Shown here: one piece after another, positions 9,704-17,897 of the stretch
How the letters are laid out: each line of letters begins with the position of its first letter
Position numbering within the stretch: the first letter of the stretch is position 1
From: Rhodospirillales bacterium
Lineage (GTDB): Bacteria; Pseudomonadota; Alphaproteobacteria; Rhodospirillales; Thalassospiraceae
Direction of reading: 5' to 3'
Assembly: GCA_019634165.1 (NCBI GenBank)
Contig: JAHQVT010000006.1
Coordinates: 744,001-808,000 of the forward strand
DNA: 64,000 nucleotides
Notes under the pieces: generated by a model
The model's input: the letters and a program-made list of their open reading frames with translations, nothing else
Database searches by the model: none
Told to the model about the DNA's origin: nothing
Program-made: the position numbers and the translations under genes

Positions 9704-10813
9704 ATGACCAACGACACACGGATTGGCGCAACGAATGCACCACTGGCCGATCAGGTAGTCCTGAACGCGCTTCCGTATGCGGCCGTAATTTGTGATCGCA
9801 ACGGGCTTGTTCTTCAATGCAACGAAGCCATTGCACGCATGATCGGTGTTTCCCGTGATCGCATGATGGGCCGCAAGGCCGGTTTCCTGTCCAAGGGTCT
9901 GATGAACGACATCGAAGATGTCTTTGCTTCGGGTCGATCTTGGCGGGGTGATATCATCCTTGTCGGGGCATCCAAGGAAAGTCACGTTTGCGATCTATCC
10001 ATCGCACCGCTTGAATATTTCCAAAACAATGAAACCCGCACCGCTGTTCTGATGACGCTTCTGGAAAATGATCGTCAACAACAGGCTGAGCGTTCCTTGA
10101 TGGCGCAGAACCGCAATCAAACAGATGCCAATGCGTCAAAATCAGACTTCATTGCCAATATGGGCCATGAATTGCGCACCCCGCTTAATGCGATTATTGG
10201 CAACTCGGAATTGATTGCCCAAGCTGTTCTTGGCGACATCCCCGACGGATACCGCGATTGCGGACGCGATGTGTATGAAGCCGGTAAGCACCTTCTGGAA
10301 CTGGTAAACAACGTTCTTGACGTGTCCAAGCTTTCAGCAGGCTCAATGACCCTTCAGCTTGACGACGTCGATCTTGGCTCTGTGATCCAAGAAGCAGGCA
10401 AACTTGTGCGCGATGACATTTCGCGCCGTCACCACAGTTTGAAATTCGATCTGCCATCTAAGAATGTTTCACTGCGCTGTGACAAGCTGAAGCTCAAACA
10501 AATCCTGATCAATATCCTAAGCAACGCGGCCAAATTCACCCCAGATGGCGGGCAAATCACAATCGGCCTGTCGATGAGTGATGATGACATTACCATTGCC
10601 GTTATAGATAACGGTGTCGGCATGAGCCCAAATGACATTCCCCGCGCCCTTGCACGGTTCTCGCAACTTCACCCCTCCGGGGTCAAGGAAAGTGCTGGGA
10701 CGGGCCTTGGCCTGCCATTGGCAAAGCTTCTTGTTGAACTTCATGGTGGACGGCTTAGCATCGAAAGCGACCTTGGCAAAGGCACAACGGTACGCATAAC
10801 CCTGCCACGCTAA
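9704..10813 (+). CDS. Soluble PAS-domain sensor histidine kinase
   Basis: This is a cytoplasmic sensor kinase of 369 residues without transmembrane segments. A PAS domain spans about 20-120. The HisKA domain has the phospho-acceptor His155 in MGHELRTPLN. The ATPase domain shows the N box (INILSNAAKF), G1 (DNGVGM) and G2 (GTGLGLPLAK). ATG at 9704 is chosen over ATG at 9686 because AGGGG lies five bases before it. No receiver domain or response regulator is nearby, so its partner must be elsewhere. The tight spacing behind dadA suggests cotranscription. The signal sensed is unknown. Confidence 0.88.
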   Translation: MTNDTRIGATNAPLADQVVLNALPYAAVICDRNGLVLQCNEAIARMIGVSRDRMMGRKAGFLSKGLMNDIEDVFASGRSWRGDIILVGASKESHVCDLSIAPLEYFQNNETRTAVLMTLLENDRQQQAERSLMAQNRNQTDANASKSDFIANMGHELRTPLNAIIGNSELIAQAVLGDIPDGYRDCGRDVYEAGKHLLELVNNVLDVSKLSAGSMTLQLDDVDLGSVIQEAGKLVRDDISRRHHSLKFDLPSKNVSLRCDKLKLKQILINILSNAAKFTPDGGQITIGLSMSDDDITIAVIDNGVGMSPNDIPRALARFSQLHPSGVKESAGTGLGLPLAKLLVELHGGRLSIESDLGKGTTVRITLPR

Positions 10814-10845
10814 GCAATCCCCCCACCACATTAATTCACACATAA

Positions 10846-10880
10846 CAAAGCCCGCATGGAGTGATCCATTGCGGGCTTTG
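10846..10880. terminator. Bidirectional terminator between the histidine kinase and cytochrome c genes
   Basis: An inverted repeat (AAAGCCCGC / GCGGGCTTT, with further pairing of ATGGA and TCCAT) lies between two convergent genes. Short A and T runs on each side suit termination from both directions. Confidence 0.7.
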
Positions 10881-10900
10881 CCGTCAAACAGTATGTCCTA

Positions 10901-11377
10901 TTATTGCCCGGCAGCTTGATTGATCTGATCGTGGCGCTGCTTGATTTCATTTGGCCAGCGACTTTTGACATAAGAAAGGCTGGCGAGAATTTCTTCGTCG
11001 CTGAGCACATCGCCAAACCCCGGCATAGCTGATTGATACCCATCACCAGCCATTGCTGCAGGTCCATGCTTGGTCAGGGCAAACAACATTGCATCGGGGT
11101 GATGCCAAGTATGACCTGTTTCATCATGGGGTGGTGCTGGAAGCAATCCGTCTTGCCCCCGTTCGCGCCAATTTTCTTCTCCTTCAAACGTAACACCGTG
11201 GCACGACGCACAGTTCGCGTCATAAACCTTTTTGCCAAGTGCCACGAGTTTCAGATCATTGGGACGCAGTTCCACAGATGGGTCAACAGCCGCTGTCGGT
11301 GCGAAAAAAGTAATAATGCCATACATGATCGCACCACCGGCAAGCGCGCCTATCGCCATAACGCCTTTGTTTTTCAA
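10901..11377 (-). CDS. Membrane-anchored class I cytochrome c in the copper operon
   Basis: This is a periplasmic monohaem cytochrome c of 158 residues. An uncleaved N-terminal anchor spans roughly residues 5-25. The haem motif CASCH is at 56-60 and the likely axial methionine is M118 in SAMPGF. The gene lies 37 bases downstream of cueR on the same strand, and copA lies upstream of both. It is thus probably induced by copper together with the efflux pump. A role in periplasmic Cu(I) oxidation or respiratory electron transfer under copper stress is inference from position only. Confidence 0.85.
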   Translation of the reverse strand: MKNKGVMAIGALAGGAIMYGIITFFAPTAAVDPSVELRPNDLKLVALGKKVYDANCASCHGVTFEGEENWRERGQDGLLPAPPHDETGHTWHHPDAMLFALTKHGPAAMAGDGYQSAMPGFGDVLSDEEILASLSYVKSRWPNEIKQRHDQINQAAGQ

Positions 11378-11414
11378 TTTATTCTCTCTCTAATCGTTTT
11401 ATTGGGCTTACGCG

Positions 11415-11798
11415 TTAGCGTGCCAGATCGTTGATGATGGGACAGTTTGGACGGTCATCGCCATGGCAAGCATGAACAAGCTCAGACAATGTGGTTTGCA
11501 AACTTTGCAGTTCCGTAATCTTGCGCTGAATTTCAATCAGATGGGTTTTGGCAATGGCTTTTACATCTGCGGATGCGCGATTGCGGTCTTCATAAAGTGA
11601 CAATAGTCCCCTGCAGTCCTCGACCGAAAACCCAAGACCGCGCGCACGCTGCAGGAACCGCAATTTATGTAGATCATCTTCACCATAATCACGATACCCG
11701 TTGCTAAGACGCCCAGGGTTCACAAGGCCAATATCCTCATAATATCGAATGGTTTTTGCCGGAAGGCCACATTCGCTCGCAGCATCAGAAATGTTCAT
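11415..11798 (-). CDS. cueR: Copper-responsive MerR-family regulator CueR
   Basis: CueR senses Cu(I) and activates copper-export promoters by untwisting a 19-bp spacer. The 127-residue protein has the MerR winged helix (about 1-70, TIRYYEDIGL), the dimerisation helix and the metal loop with C111 and C119 in CHGDDRPNCPI. These match C112 and C120 of E. coli CueR. ATG at 11798 is chosen because GAGGAG precedes it by seven bases; a GTG 15 bases further upstream overlaps the ribosome site. It lies directly after copA and before the cytochrome c gene. Its probable operator is at 14340-14370. Confidence 0.93.
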   Translation of the reverse strand: MNISDAASECGLPAKTIRYYEDIGLVNPGRLSNGYRDYGEDDLHKLRFLQRARGLGFSVEDCRGLLSLYEDRNRASADVKAIAKTHLIEIQRKITELQSLQTTLSELVHACHGDDRPNCPIINDLAR

Positions 11799-11802
11799 AT
11801 TT

Positions 11803-14299
11803 TCACTCCTCACCCCAGGCTTTCCAGCGACGCAGGGTCAATGAATTCCCCACAACCGAAACGGAACTAAGCGCCATGGCCGCACCGGCAATTGCCGGGC
11901 TCAGTACCCCAAAGGCAGCAAGCGGCAAACCAACCACGTTATAGGCAAAGGCCCAAAACAGGTTTTGCGCAATCTTGCGGCGGGTGGCGATGGAAATATC
12001 AATCGCAGCAGACACCAATGCCGGATCAGAACGCATCAAAGTAATGCCCGCAGTTTCCATGGCAACATCCGCCCCCCCCCCCCATGGCAATCCCAACATC
12101 GGCTGCGGCCAATGCCGGGGCATCATTGATCCCGTCCCCGACCATGGCAACATGACGCCCCTGTTTACGCAGTTTTTCGACCTCACGCGCCTTATCTTGC
12201 GGGCGAATGCGCCCTTCCCCGCGTTCCAACCCCAATTCACGGGCAACATGACGGGCAACATCCTGGCTATCGCCCGAAAGCATGATTGATGAAATCCCAC
12301 GCGCCTTCAGATCAGCAATGGCCTGCTTCGCACTTTCACGAATGCGGTCCTCAAGGGTCATATAACCGGCAAAAGCACCATCAACCGCAATCAGAATGAC
12401 AGTACGCCCCTCACCTTCATGTTTTCGGATTTCAGCAGCAATCTCGTCGGTTGGTTGTTTGATCCCTTGATCTAAAAGCATCGCATCACTGCCAATCGCA
12501 ATTTTGCAGCCATCAACTTCTGCCATCACACCCGCACCAGTTTTACCTTTGAAGTTGGCAATTTCTGGAACGGTCAATTCTTCATCACGGGCAAGCGATA
12601 CAATCGCACGTGCCAGCGGATGTTCACTTGCGGCCTGCACACCTGCTGTTAGGCGCAACAACTCGTTGCGATCCATCCCCGCCACCGGGCAGACATCGCG
12701 CACGGTTGGTTTGCCTTCTGTCAGGGTCCCGGTTTTATCAAAAATGACAGTGTCAACGTTATGGGCCTGTTCAAGCGCATCAAAGTTACGAATCAGAATA
12801 CCATTACGTGCGGCACTCCCCGTTCCCGCGACAAGGGCAGTCGGCGTTGCCAAGCCCAGCGCACAGGGACATGCGATCACCAGCACCGAAACAGCAGCAA
12901 CAATTGATGCTTCGCCGCCAAATCCAGCCATCAGCCACCCAATCAGGGTTGCCAGTGCAATCGCAACAACAACCGGCACAAACACGCCCGAAACGCGATC
13001 GACAAGTTTCTGCACCGGGGCTTTGCCCGTTTGCGCCTGTTCGACCAAGCGGATGATGCGCGATAAGGTGGTGTCATCGCCAACTGCACGGACATCGATA
13101 TCAAGTCGCCCCGTGCCATTCACCGCCCCGCCGACAACCGCGTCACCGGGCATACGCGCGACCAAACGGGTTTCGCCGGTAATCAGGCTTTCATCAAGAT
13201 CACTTTCACCGGCACGCACGACACCATCGACGGGCAACCGTTCCCCCGGAAGAACCCGCACGATATCGCCAACCACAAGGCTTTCGATGGCAACGTCTTG
13301 TTCCCCTTCGCCGTCGATCAGTTTACGTGCCCGGCGTGGGCGCAGCGCCATTAATTCGCGAATGGCGGCAGATGCCCCGCGTTTGGCGCGCTCTTCCATG
13401 ATCTTACCCGCAAGGATCAGGGTAATTATGGCAGCAGATGCTTCGAAATACAGATGTGTTTCAGGACCACTGCCCAGTGCCATGTTGTAGATACTCAGGA
13501 AATAGGCCGCCGACGTCCCAAGGGCGACGAGAACATCCATATTCGCACTACGATGACGCAGAGCAGCCCAAGCACCTTTGTAAAAACGCCTGCCGATCAC
13601 GAACTGAACCGGTGTTGCCAATGCAAGCTCGACCCATGCAGGAAGATGATAGGCGATGCCGAAATTCATCCACACCATCTGCAACACTAAAGGTGCCGTC
13701 AGAACGGCGGATACCGCCAAAAGGATCAATGATTTATCGGTTTTGGTCGAGGGCACGCCACCGCTGACACCTTGTCCATCACCACCATTTTCCGCATCCG
13801 TATTTGGTGCATTGCGCGATGTTGCGTGATAACCGGCATCTTCAATCGCCTTGATCACTTTGGCATCGGTAATTTTATCGGATGATGTGGAAATATCGGC
13901 GCGCTCCAACGCGAAATTCACACTGGCCGATATCACGTCAGGCAATGCCGACAACGCCTTTTCCACGCGCAGTGCGCAGTTCGAACACGTCATGCCGTCA
14001 ATATCAAAAGACAATTGGCTTTGCGGAACGCTGTAACCGGCATCCTTGATGGCACCAGCAATTTTCGCAGCATTAAGCTTATCGCGATCAAAACGGACAT
14101 GTGCGGTGTTCAGGGCCAAGTTGACGTCAACCTCGGCAACGCCATCCAAACCATTGATCGCTTTTTCCACACGGCCCGCACAGCCAGCACAGCTCATCCC
14201 GTCGATCGGAAGACTAAGCTCGCTTTGATCGGAAGATGGCGCTGCACCGGACGCGGCACTGCCATTTGCGGTATCGAATGTTTCTGCCCGATTGTCCAT
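11803..14299 (-). pseudogene. copA: Copper-exporting P1B-type ATPase CopA, frameshifted in a 12-base G run
   Basis: CopA pumps Cu(I) out of the cytoplasm. Two N-terminal metal-binding domains show C37/C40 (GMSCAGC) and C105/C108 (GMTCSNC). CPC is at 477-479, the phosphorylated DKTGT at 521-525 and GDGIND at 721-726. Just after GVGIAM the minus strand has 12 consecutive G residues (12072-12083). The frame then runs into CCHGNCGHYFDAF and stops at 12026. The next frame continues correctly as ADVAMETAG, with the last two membrane helices (AYN, MALSS) and a stop at 11803. Removing one G restores M-G-G-G-A-D, the family spacing. Either a real or phase-variable frameshift or a sequencing error fits. 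ATG 14299 has GAGG upstream. Confidence 0.9.
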
Positions 14300-14339
14300 A
14301 TCACGTAACCTCAAACTGGATTCTTATTTGATATGGGAA

Positions 14340-14370
14340 AAGATAGACCTTCCAGCAACTGGAAGGTCAA
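14340..14370 (-). promoter_or_regulatory. CueR-type promoter of copA-cueR-cytochrome c
   Basis: On the minus strand, -35 TTGACC (14365-14370) and -10 TATCTT (14340-14345) are separated by 19 bases, the long spacer diagnostic of MerR-family activation. The spacer holds a near-perfect dyad, ACCTTCC and GGAAGGT (14347-14367), which is the established CueR operator pattern. It lies 41 bases upstream of the copA start. Confidence 0.92.
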
Positions 14371-14422
14371 GGCGAAAAACACCCCAGTTATAAATCACCG
14401 AAACCAAATGGAATTTATCACG

Positions 14423-14452
14423 AAAAAAGCCCCGGACATGTGCCGGGGCTTT
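14423..14452 (-). terminator. Terminator of the bacterioferritin pair
   Basis: The stem AAAGCCCCGG/CCGGGGCTTT has a six-base loop. On the minus strand it is followed by TTTTTT, 32 bases after the downstream bfr stop codon. Confidence 0.9.
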
Positions 14453-14483
14453 GATCATTCATCTTGCTATCGCAGCATCGCGG

Positions 14484-14975
14484 TTAACCGTGTGGGTTTG
14501 GCTCACCTGCGGCGCGGAACTGGATGTAGTTCTGCAAGCCCATCATATCGATCAGGCGGATCTGCTGTTCGATCCAGTAAGCATGATCTTCTTCGCTGTC
14601 ATCAAGCAAACCAACAAGCATCTGACGGGTCTGGAAGTCATCTTCCTTTTCCGCGATTTTGATGGCTGCTTTCAGAAGATTGATCACGTGATATTCGTGT
14701 TCGAGATCGTTTTTCATCATCTCAGGCACGGTTTTACCGATCTTGATCGGTTCACGCGATGCGGTGTCTGGAACACCTTCAAGGAACAAAATCCGCTCGA
14801 TCAGGCGTTTTGCATGCTCAAGCTCTTCGTCCTTTTCATGGTGCATGCGTTCATAAAGCGAATGCAGACCCCAATCGGCATACATTTCTGCATGCGTGTT
14901 ATACTGGTCGGCCGCAGACAGCTCAGCAGTGAGCTGTTTGTTCAGTGCGGCAATAACCTTTTTACTACCCTTCAT
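14484..14975 (-). CDS. bfr: Bacterioferritin subunit with intact ferroxidase site, no haem methionine
   Basis: This 163-residue subunit belongs to a 24-mer iron-storage shell. The di-iron ferroxidase ligands known from E. coli Bfr are all present: E18, E51, H54, E94 and the ExxH pair E128/H131, which are shifted by one residue. The haem-ligating Met52 is Leu here. The gene begins 21 bases after the stop of the other bfr gene and shares its transcript. Two-subunit bacterioferritins with split functions are known in Magnetospirillum and Neisseria. This one would be the catalytic partner that oxidises Fe(II) for storage. Confidence 0.92.
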   Translation of the reverse strand: MKGSKKVIAALNKQLTAELSAADQYNTHAEMYADWGLHSLYERMHHEKDEELEHAKRLIERILFLEGVPDTASREPIKIGKTVPEMMKNDLEHEYHVINLLKAAIKIAEKEDDFQTRQMLVGLLDDSEEDHAYWIEQQIRLIDMMGLQNYIQFRAAGEPNPHG

Positions 14976-14996
14976 GGCATAAAGCTCCTGGTCTGA

Positions 14997-15476
14997 TTAG
15001 TCGCCGTCGCCTGAACGGCTCTGAATGTAATTATGGATACCGACATTTTCGAGCTGCCATTCTTCGGTCTCAAGCCAATCGACATGCTCTTCCTGATCTT
15101 CAAGGAACTTCACCAGCAGATCACGGGTTATAAAGTCCTCTGCCTTTTCACAGGCGGTAATTGCTTCGCGCAGCAGTGGCAAAGAAGCCAATTCGAACTT
15201 CATATCGCAACTGACGATTTCCTGAACATTCTCACCAATCATGAGTTTGTTAAGGTTTTGAAGATTGGGCAGACCTTCAAGAAACAGAATGCGCTCGATG
15301 GTATCATCCGCGCGTTTCATTTCCTTGATGGAAAGTTTGTATTCGTACTCGCCCATTTCTTCGACACCCCAGTCTCGCAGCATACGGGCATGCAGGAAAT
15401 ACTGGTTAATCGCGGTCAACTGATTTGTCAGAACGCGATTAAGGTATGTGATGATCTTTGGATCACCTTTCATCAT
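14997..15476 (-). CDS. bfr: Bacterioferritin subunit with haem methionine, degenerate ferroxidase site
   Basis: This bacterioferritin subunit keeps Met52 (in KEMKRAD), the residue that ligates haem between two subunits. In E. coli numbering from the second ATG, three ferroxidase ligands are replaced: E18 to Q, H54 to R and E127 to Q. E51, E94 and H130 remain. It should therefore be poor at iron oxidation by itself and would need the neighbouring subunit. ATG 15476 follows AGGAGA; the next codon is also ATG, and an upstream GTG extension is not family-like. The pair lies behind a Fur-like box, so iron regulation is likely. Confidence 0.92.
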   Translation of the reverse strand: MMKGDPKIITYLNRVLTNQLTAINQYFLHARMLRDWGVEEMGEYEYKLSIKEMKRADDTIERILFLEGLPNLQNLNKLMIGENVQEIVSCDMKFELASLPLLREAITACEKAEDFITRDLLVKFLEDQEEHVDWLETEEWQLENVGIHNYIQSRSGDGD

Positions 15477-15548
15477 GGCTCTCCTGATGGTTGGGCTACA
15501 CAGATATTGGGAAGCCACCCTGTTAGTTTCAAGGGAAAACCGCGCGTT

Positions 15549-15563
15549 TGATTACCATTATCA
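15549..15563 (-). promoter_or_regulatory. Candidate Fur box upstream of bfr
   Basis: The minus strand reads TGATAATGGTAATCA, matching 12 of 14 defined positions of the 7-1-7 Fur consensus (TGATAAT-N-ATTATCA). It is extended by one T/A pair on each side to a 17-base dyad. It lies 73 bases before the bfr start. In alphaproteobacteria Irr or RirA could act instead of Fur. Confidence 0.55.
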
Positions 15564-15877
15564 ATAATTTAGGCGTTTTTTTTGAATTCAACGATCCAAG
15601 CGCAATGACTAAAAATCATTCGCACGAAAAAGCCTGCGAATGACAATCGGTTCAGAAAAATCCGCTCCTGCAAACTGCCTTCTCAACCTGAAAATCGCGA
15701 CTCGCAGCAGGCATATATTCAAGGCATCAACAGCCCATTCCGAGCAAAATTAGAACCGTCGTAAGATGGGAAAAACAGGATATATCTTGTAAAAGACTTT
15801 GGGGAATTTACCGCGCGGTCGATTTATCCTTGCCCCAAAATGGCTGCCTATTGGCAACACCCAAAGCCCAGATACAC

Positions 15878-15902
15878 AAAAAGCCGGACTGATGTCCGGC
15901 TT
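15878..15902 (-). terminator. Terminator after the DUF1127 gene
   Basis: The 8-bp stem AGCCGGAC/GTCCGGCT has a TGAT loop. On the minus strand it is followed by TTTTTG, 46 bases past the DUF1127 stop. Confidence 0.85.
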
Positions 15903-15947
15903 CCGCATTGGCATTCCCGAATTAAGGATGCCTAGGTCGTTCTGGCG

Positions 15948-16112
15948 TTATGCAATCGCGTCGCGAGCTGCCTTGCGAGCAACATCTTTGATCTGCCACT
16001 GGGAAATCCCGACATCATCAAGATCGCGCTTATCAAGGCCGTAAAGTTCATTCGCGACCGAGCGTGCATAGGCCCAACGGCGAACAGCAACAAGAATACT
16101 GGACAGGAACAT
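15948..16112 (-). CDS. DUF1127 small protein
   Basis: This 54-residue protein belongs to the alphaproteobacterial DUF1127 (YjiS-like) family. An N-terminal amphipathic helix (MFLSSILVAVRRW) is followed by the conserved core ELYGLDKRDLDDVGIS. Some family members affect phosphate, carbon or RNA metabolism, but no function can be assigned here. ATG at 16112 is chosen because AGGAGG stands seven bases before it. An upstream in-frame extension to 16253 lacks a ribosome site and is not family-like. A terminator follows directly, so the gene is probably monocistronic. Confidence 0.85.
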   Translation of the reverse strand: MFLSSILVAVRRWAYARSVANELYGLDKRDLDDVGISQWQIKDVARKAARDAIA

Positions 16113-16432
16113 GTTGAACCTCCTTGGGTTACAGAGAATGAATGCAGCCTTGGAAACCACTTCCAACTGTCTGGCGCATTCACCGCAGTAGTTTCTGCAG
16201 CGCAATATGCCCACAAGTTTCCCAATCCTCAACCACCTAAGTTTGCATATCATCTATTCCATTTTGTCACATATCAACCGAGTTACCCTGCCCGCTCCCG
16301 CTATTCAAAGGCCTATTCCACTGTTTTTGGCCATGTATTTGGCTCGCACGGTTCCCACCCGAACATACTGCACCGCATTATTTCCATCCAAAACATGTAC
16401 GGAAACGCCCGGAAGGGCATTAGAACGGGGCA
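16113..16432. other. Intergenic region (320 bases), nothing clear
   Basis: This region lies between the cyclase gene and the DUF1127 gene. Apart from the AGGAGG ribosome site of the latter near 16120, I see no open frame, repeat or hairpin that I can support. It must contain the DUF1127 promoter. Confidence 0.5.
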
Positions 16433-17632
16433 TTAATGGCTTTCTTTTGGTGGGTTAAACGGCAATTCGCTTTGAAGAGCATGCACCTTAAGCGGCTCTG
16501 CCACGCCCTTGACGTCAAAATCACCGCAATAGATCGTGGGTTCGACAATGTGCTGTGCCAAAACATCGGACATTAACAAGGGTGTCCCGATCTGCTTGGT
16601 CAGGGCTTCCAGTCTTGCTGTTCGGTTCACCGCAACCCCCATCACGGTAAAATCAAGGCGATGCTTCCCGCCAACATTCCCATAAACAACTTCGCCGTAA
16701 TGTAACCCGACCCCGAAGCGAAGTGGCGGCAACCCATTCTTTTCACGTTCTGCATTCCCTGCTGCCAATGTAACAAGCGCAGTTTGCGCCGCATTGATTG
16801 CACGTTCACAGACTGTTTTTGCCTGCTCAGTTTCATCCTGGGCAAAGACAATCAACATGGCATCGCCAACAAAACGCAGAATTTCCCCACCTTGTGCCCG
16901 CACAGCGGTTTCAACAGTTTCAAAATAGACATTCAAGCTATCAAGCAGTTGCTCCACCGAAAGGGTTTCTGTCAGCACCGTAAAATCGCGCACATCACTA
17001 AACCAAAGAGCAGCCCGGATTGTTTCGCCATGACCACGGCGGATCTGCCCTTCCATCACCCGCTTGCCCGTGCGTTCACCAAGATAGGTATCAAGTAGTG
17101 ATCCCGCGATGCGTTTGGTGACATGAAGTTCCAAAACCAACCCAACGTGATCCATCAGAACTTCAAACCCGGCAAGTTCATGGTCGCTAAAACCGTTTTG
17201 CTCATCGGTCGCAATGGTCAGAACGCACCAGCGCCCACCACTGAAATGCGCGCGCGTACAATAGTAATCGACCAACCCCATTTCGATCAGTTCACCAACA
17301 ATCGGATGGTTTTCCGACGGATCGACTTCGGATAAGCGAATACGCACCGGCTTGCCTGATAAATTCACACGTTCGACCGGGCTTCCGATATAGGATGCGC
17401 TTTCATGAATGCCATGCGACGCCTCCCACAGCGAAGCGCCATGCTGCTGATCCCACGTATAAGACCAAACCGCGACCTGAGGATGCAGCGCCTGCATGGA
17501 ACAACGCATACGGGCGATCCGAAGGCCGTTACAATTTATGTGCTCCATCAAACCATTAAAGAAGTCCACCGGATCTTCCAGCAGCCGTCCTTCGCGGATG
17601 ATCCAGTCGATAACAGGCTGTGTATTCCACAT
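16433..17632 (-). CDS. Class III adenylate/guanylate cyclase
   Basis: The enzyme makes a cyclic nucleotide, most likely cAMP. The first 170 residues form a soluble sensory region with no membrane segments, possibly GAF-like. The class III catalytic domain covers about 205-385. Metal-binding aspartates are seen as D213 in WFSDVRDF and D257 in FVGDAMLIVF. The segment NVGGKHRLDFTVMGVAVNRTARLE carries the adenine and transition-state residues typical of bacterial family members. The gene is divergent from the glucose-type ABC operon across 265 bases, a position that suggests but does not prove a link to carbon control. Confidence 0.88.
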   Translation of the reverse strand: MWNTQPVIDWIIREGRLLEDPVDFFNGLMEHINCNGLRIARMRCSMQALHPQVAVWSYTWDQQHGASLWEASHGIHESASYIGSPVERVNLSGKPVRIRLSEVDPSENHPIVGELIEMGLVDYYCTRAHFSGGRWCVLTIATDEQNGFSDHELAGFEVLMDHVGLVLELHVTKRIAGSLLDTYLGERTGKRVMEGQIRRGHGETIRAALWFSDVRDFTVLTETLSVEQLLDSLNVYFETVETAVRAQGGEILRFVGDAMLIVFAQDETEQAKTVCERAINAAQTALVTLAAGNAEREKNGLPPLRFGVGLHYGEVVYGNVGGKHRLDFTVMGVAVNRTARLEALTKQIGTPLLMSDVLAQHIVEPTIYCGDFDVKGVAEPLKVHALQSELPFNPPKESH

Positions 17633-17897
17633 ATTTGCCCCAATCCCCCTGCGTCGCGCATGAATTATGGCCTAATTCTCTGCATTTATGATCCTGTGTC
17701 ACAGCTTTAATGCGCACAAACGCCCTAATTGTTTTTGCTGCTTTGCAATATACTCGCAGACTATCATACCAAATTTGTAACAGTTTGTTTCAGTTCGCAT
17801 TCTGGAAACGCCCTGTTACAGTTTTGTGGATGCATTGAAAGCCCTCTCACAGCATGGTGTCGCTGCAATTGGTTTAAAGCCAGGGAGGAAAACTTAA

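Larger units (their letters stand above)
15477..15947. other. Intergenic region upstream of bfr (471 bases)
   Basis: It contains the Fur-like box at 15549-15563 near bfr and the DUF1127 gene's terminator at 15878-15902. The stretch 15565-15877 shows no convincing open frame or strong secondary structure. Confidence 0.6.

Noticed and set aside
12504-13490. Plus-strand open frame of 328 codons
   Set aside because: Antisense to copA and extremely rich in Ser, Thr, Ala and Arg; no domain and no ribosome site.
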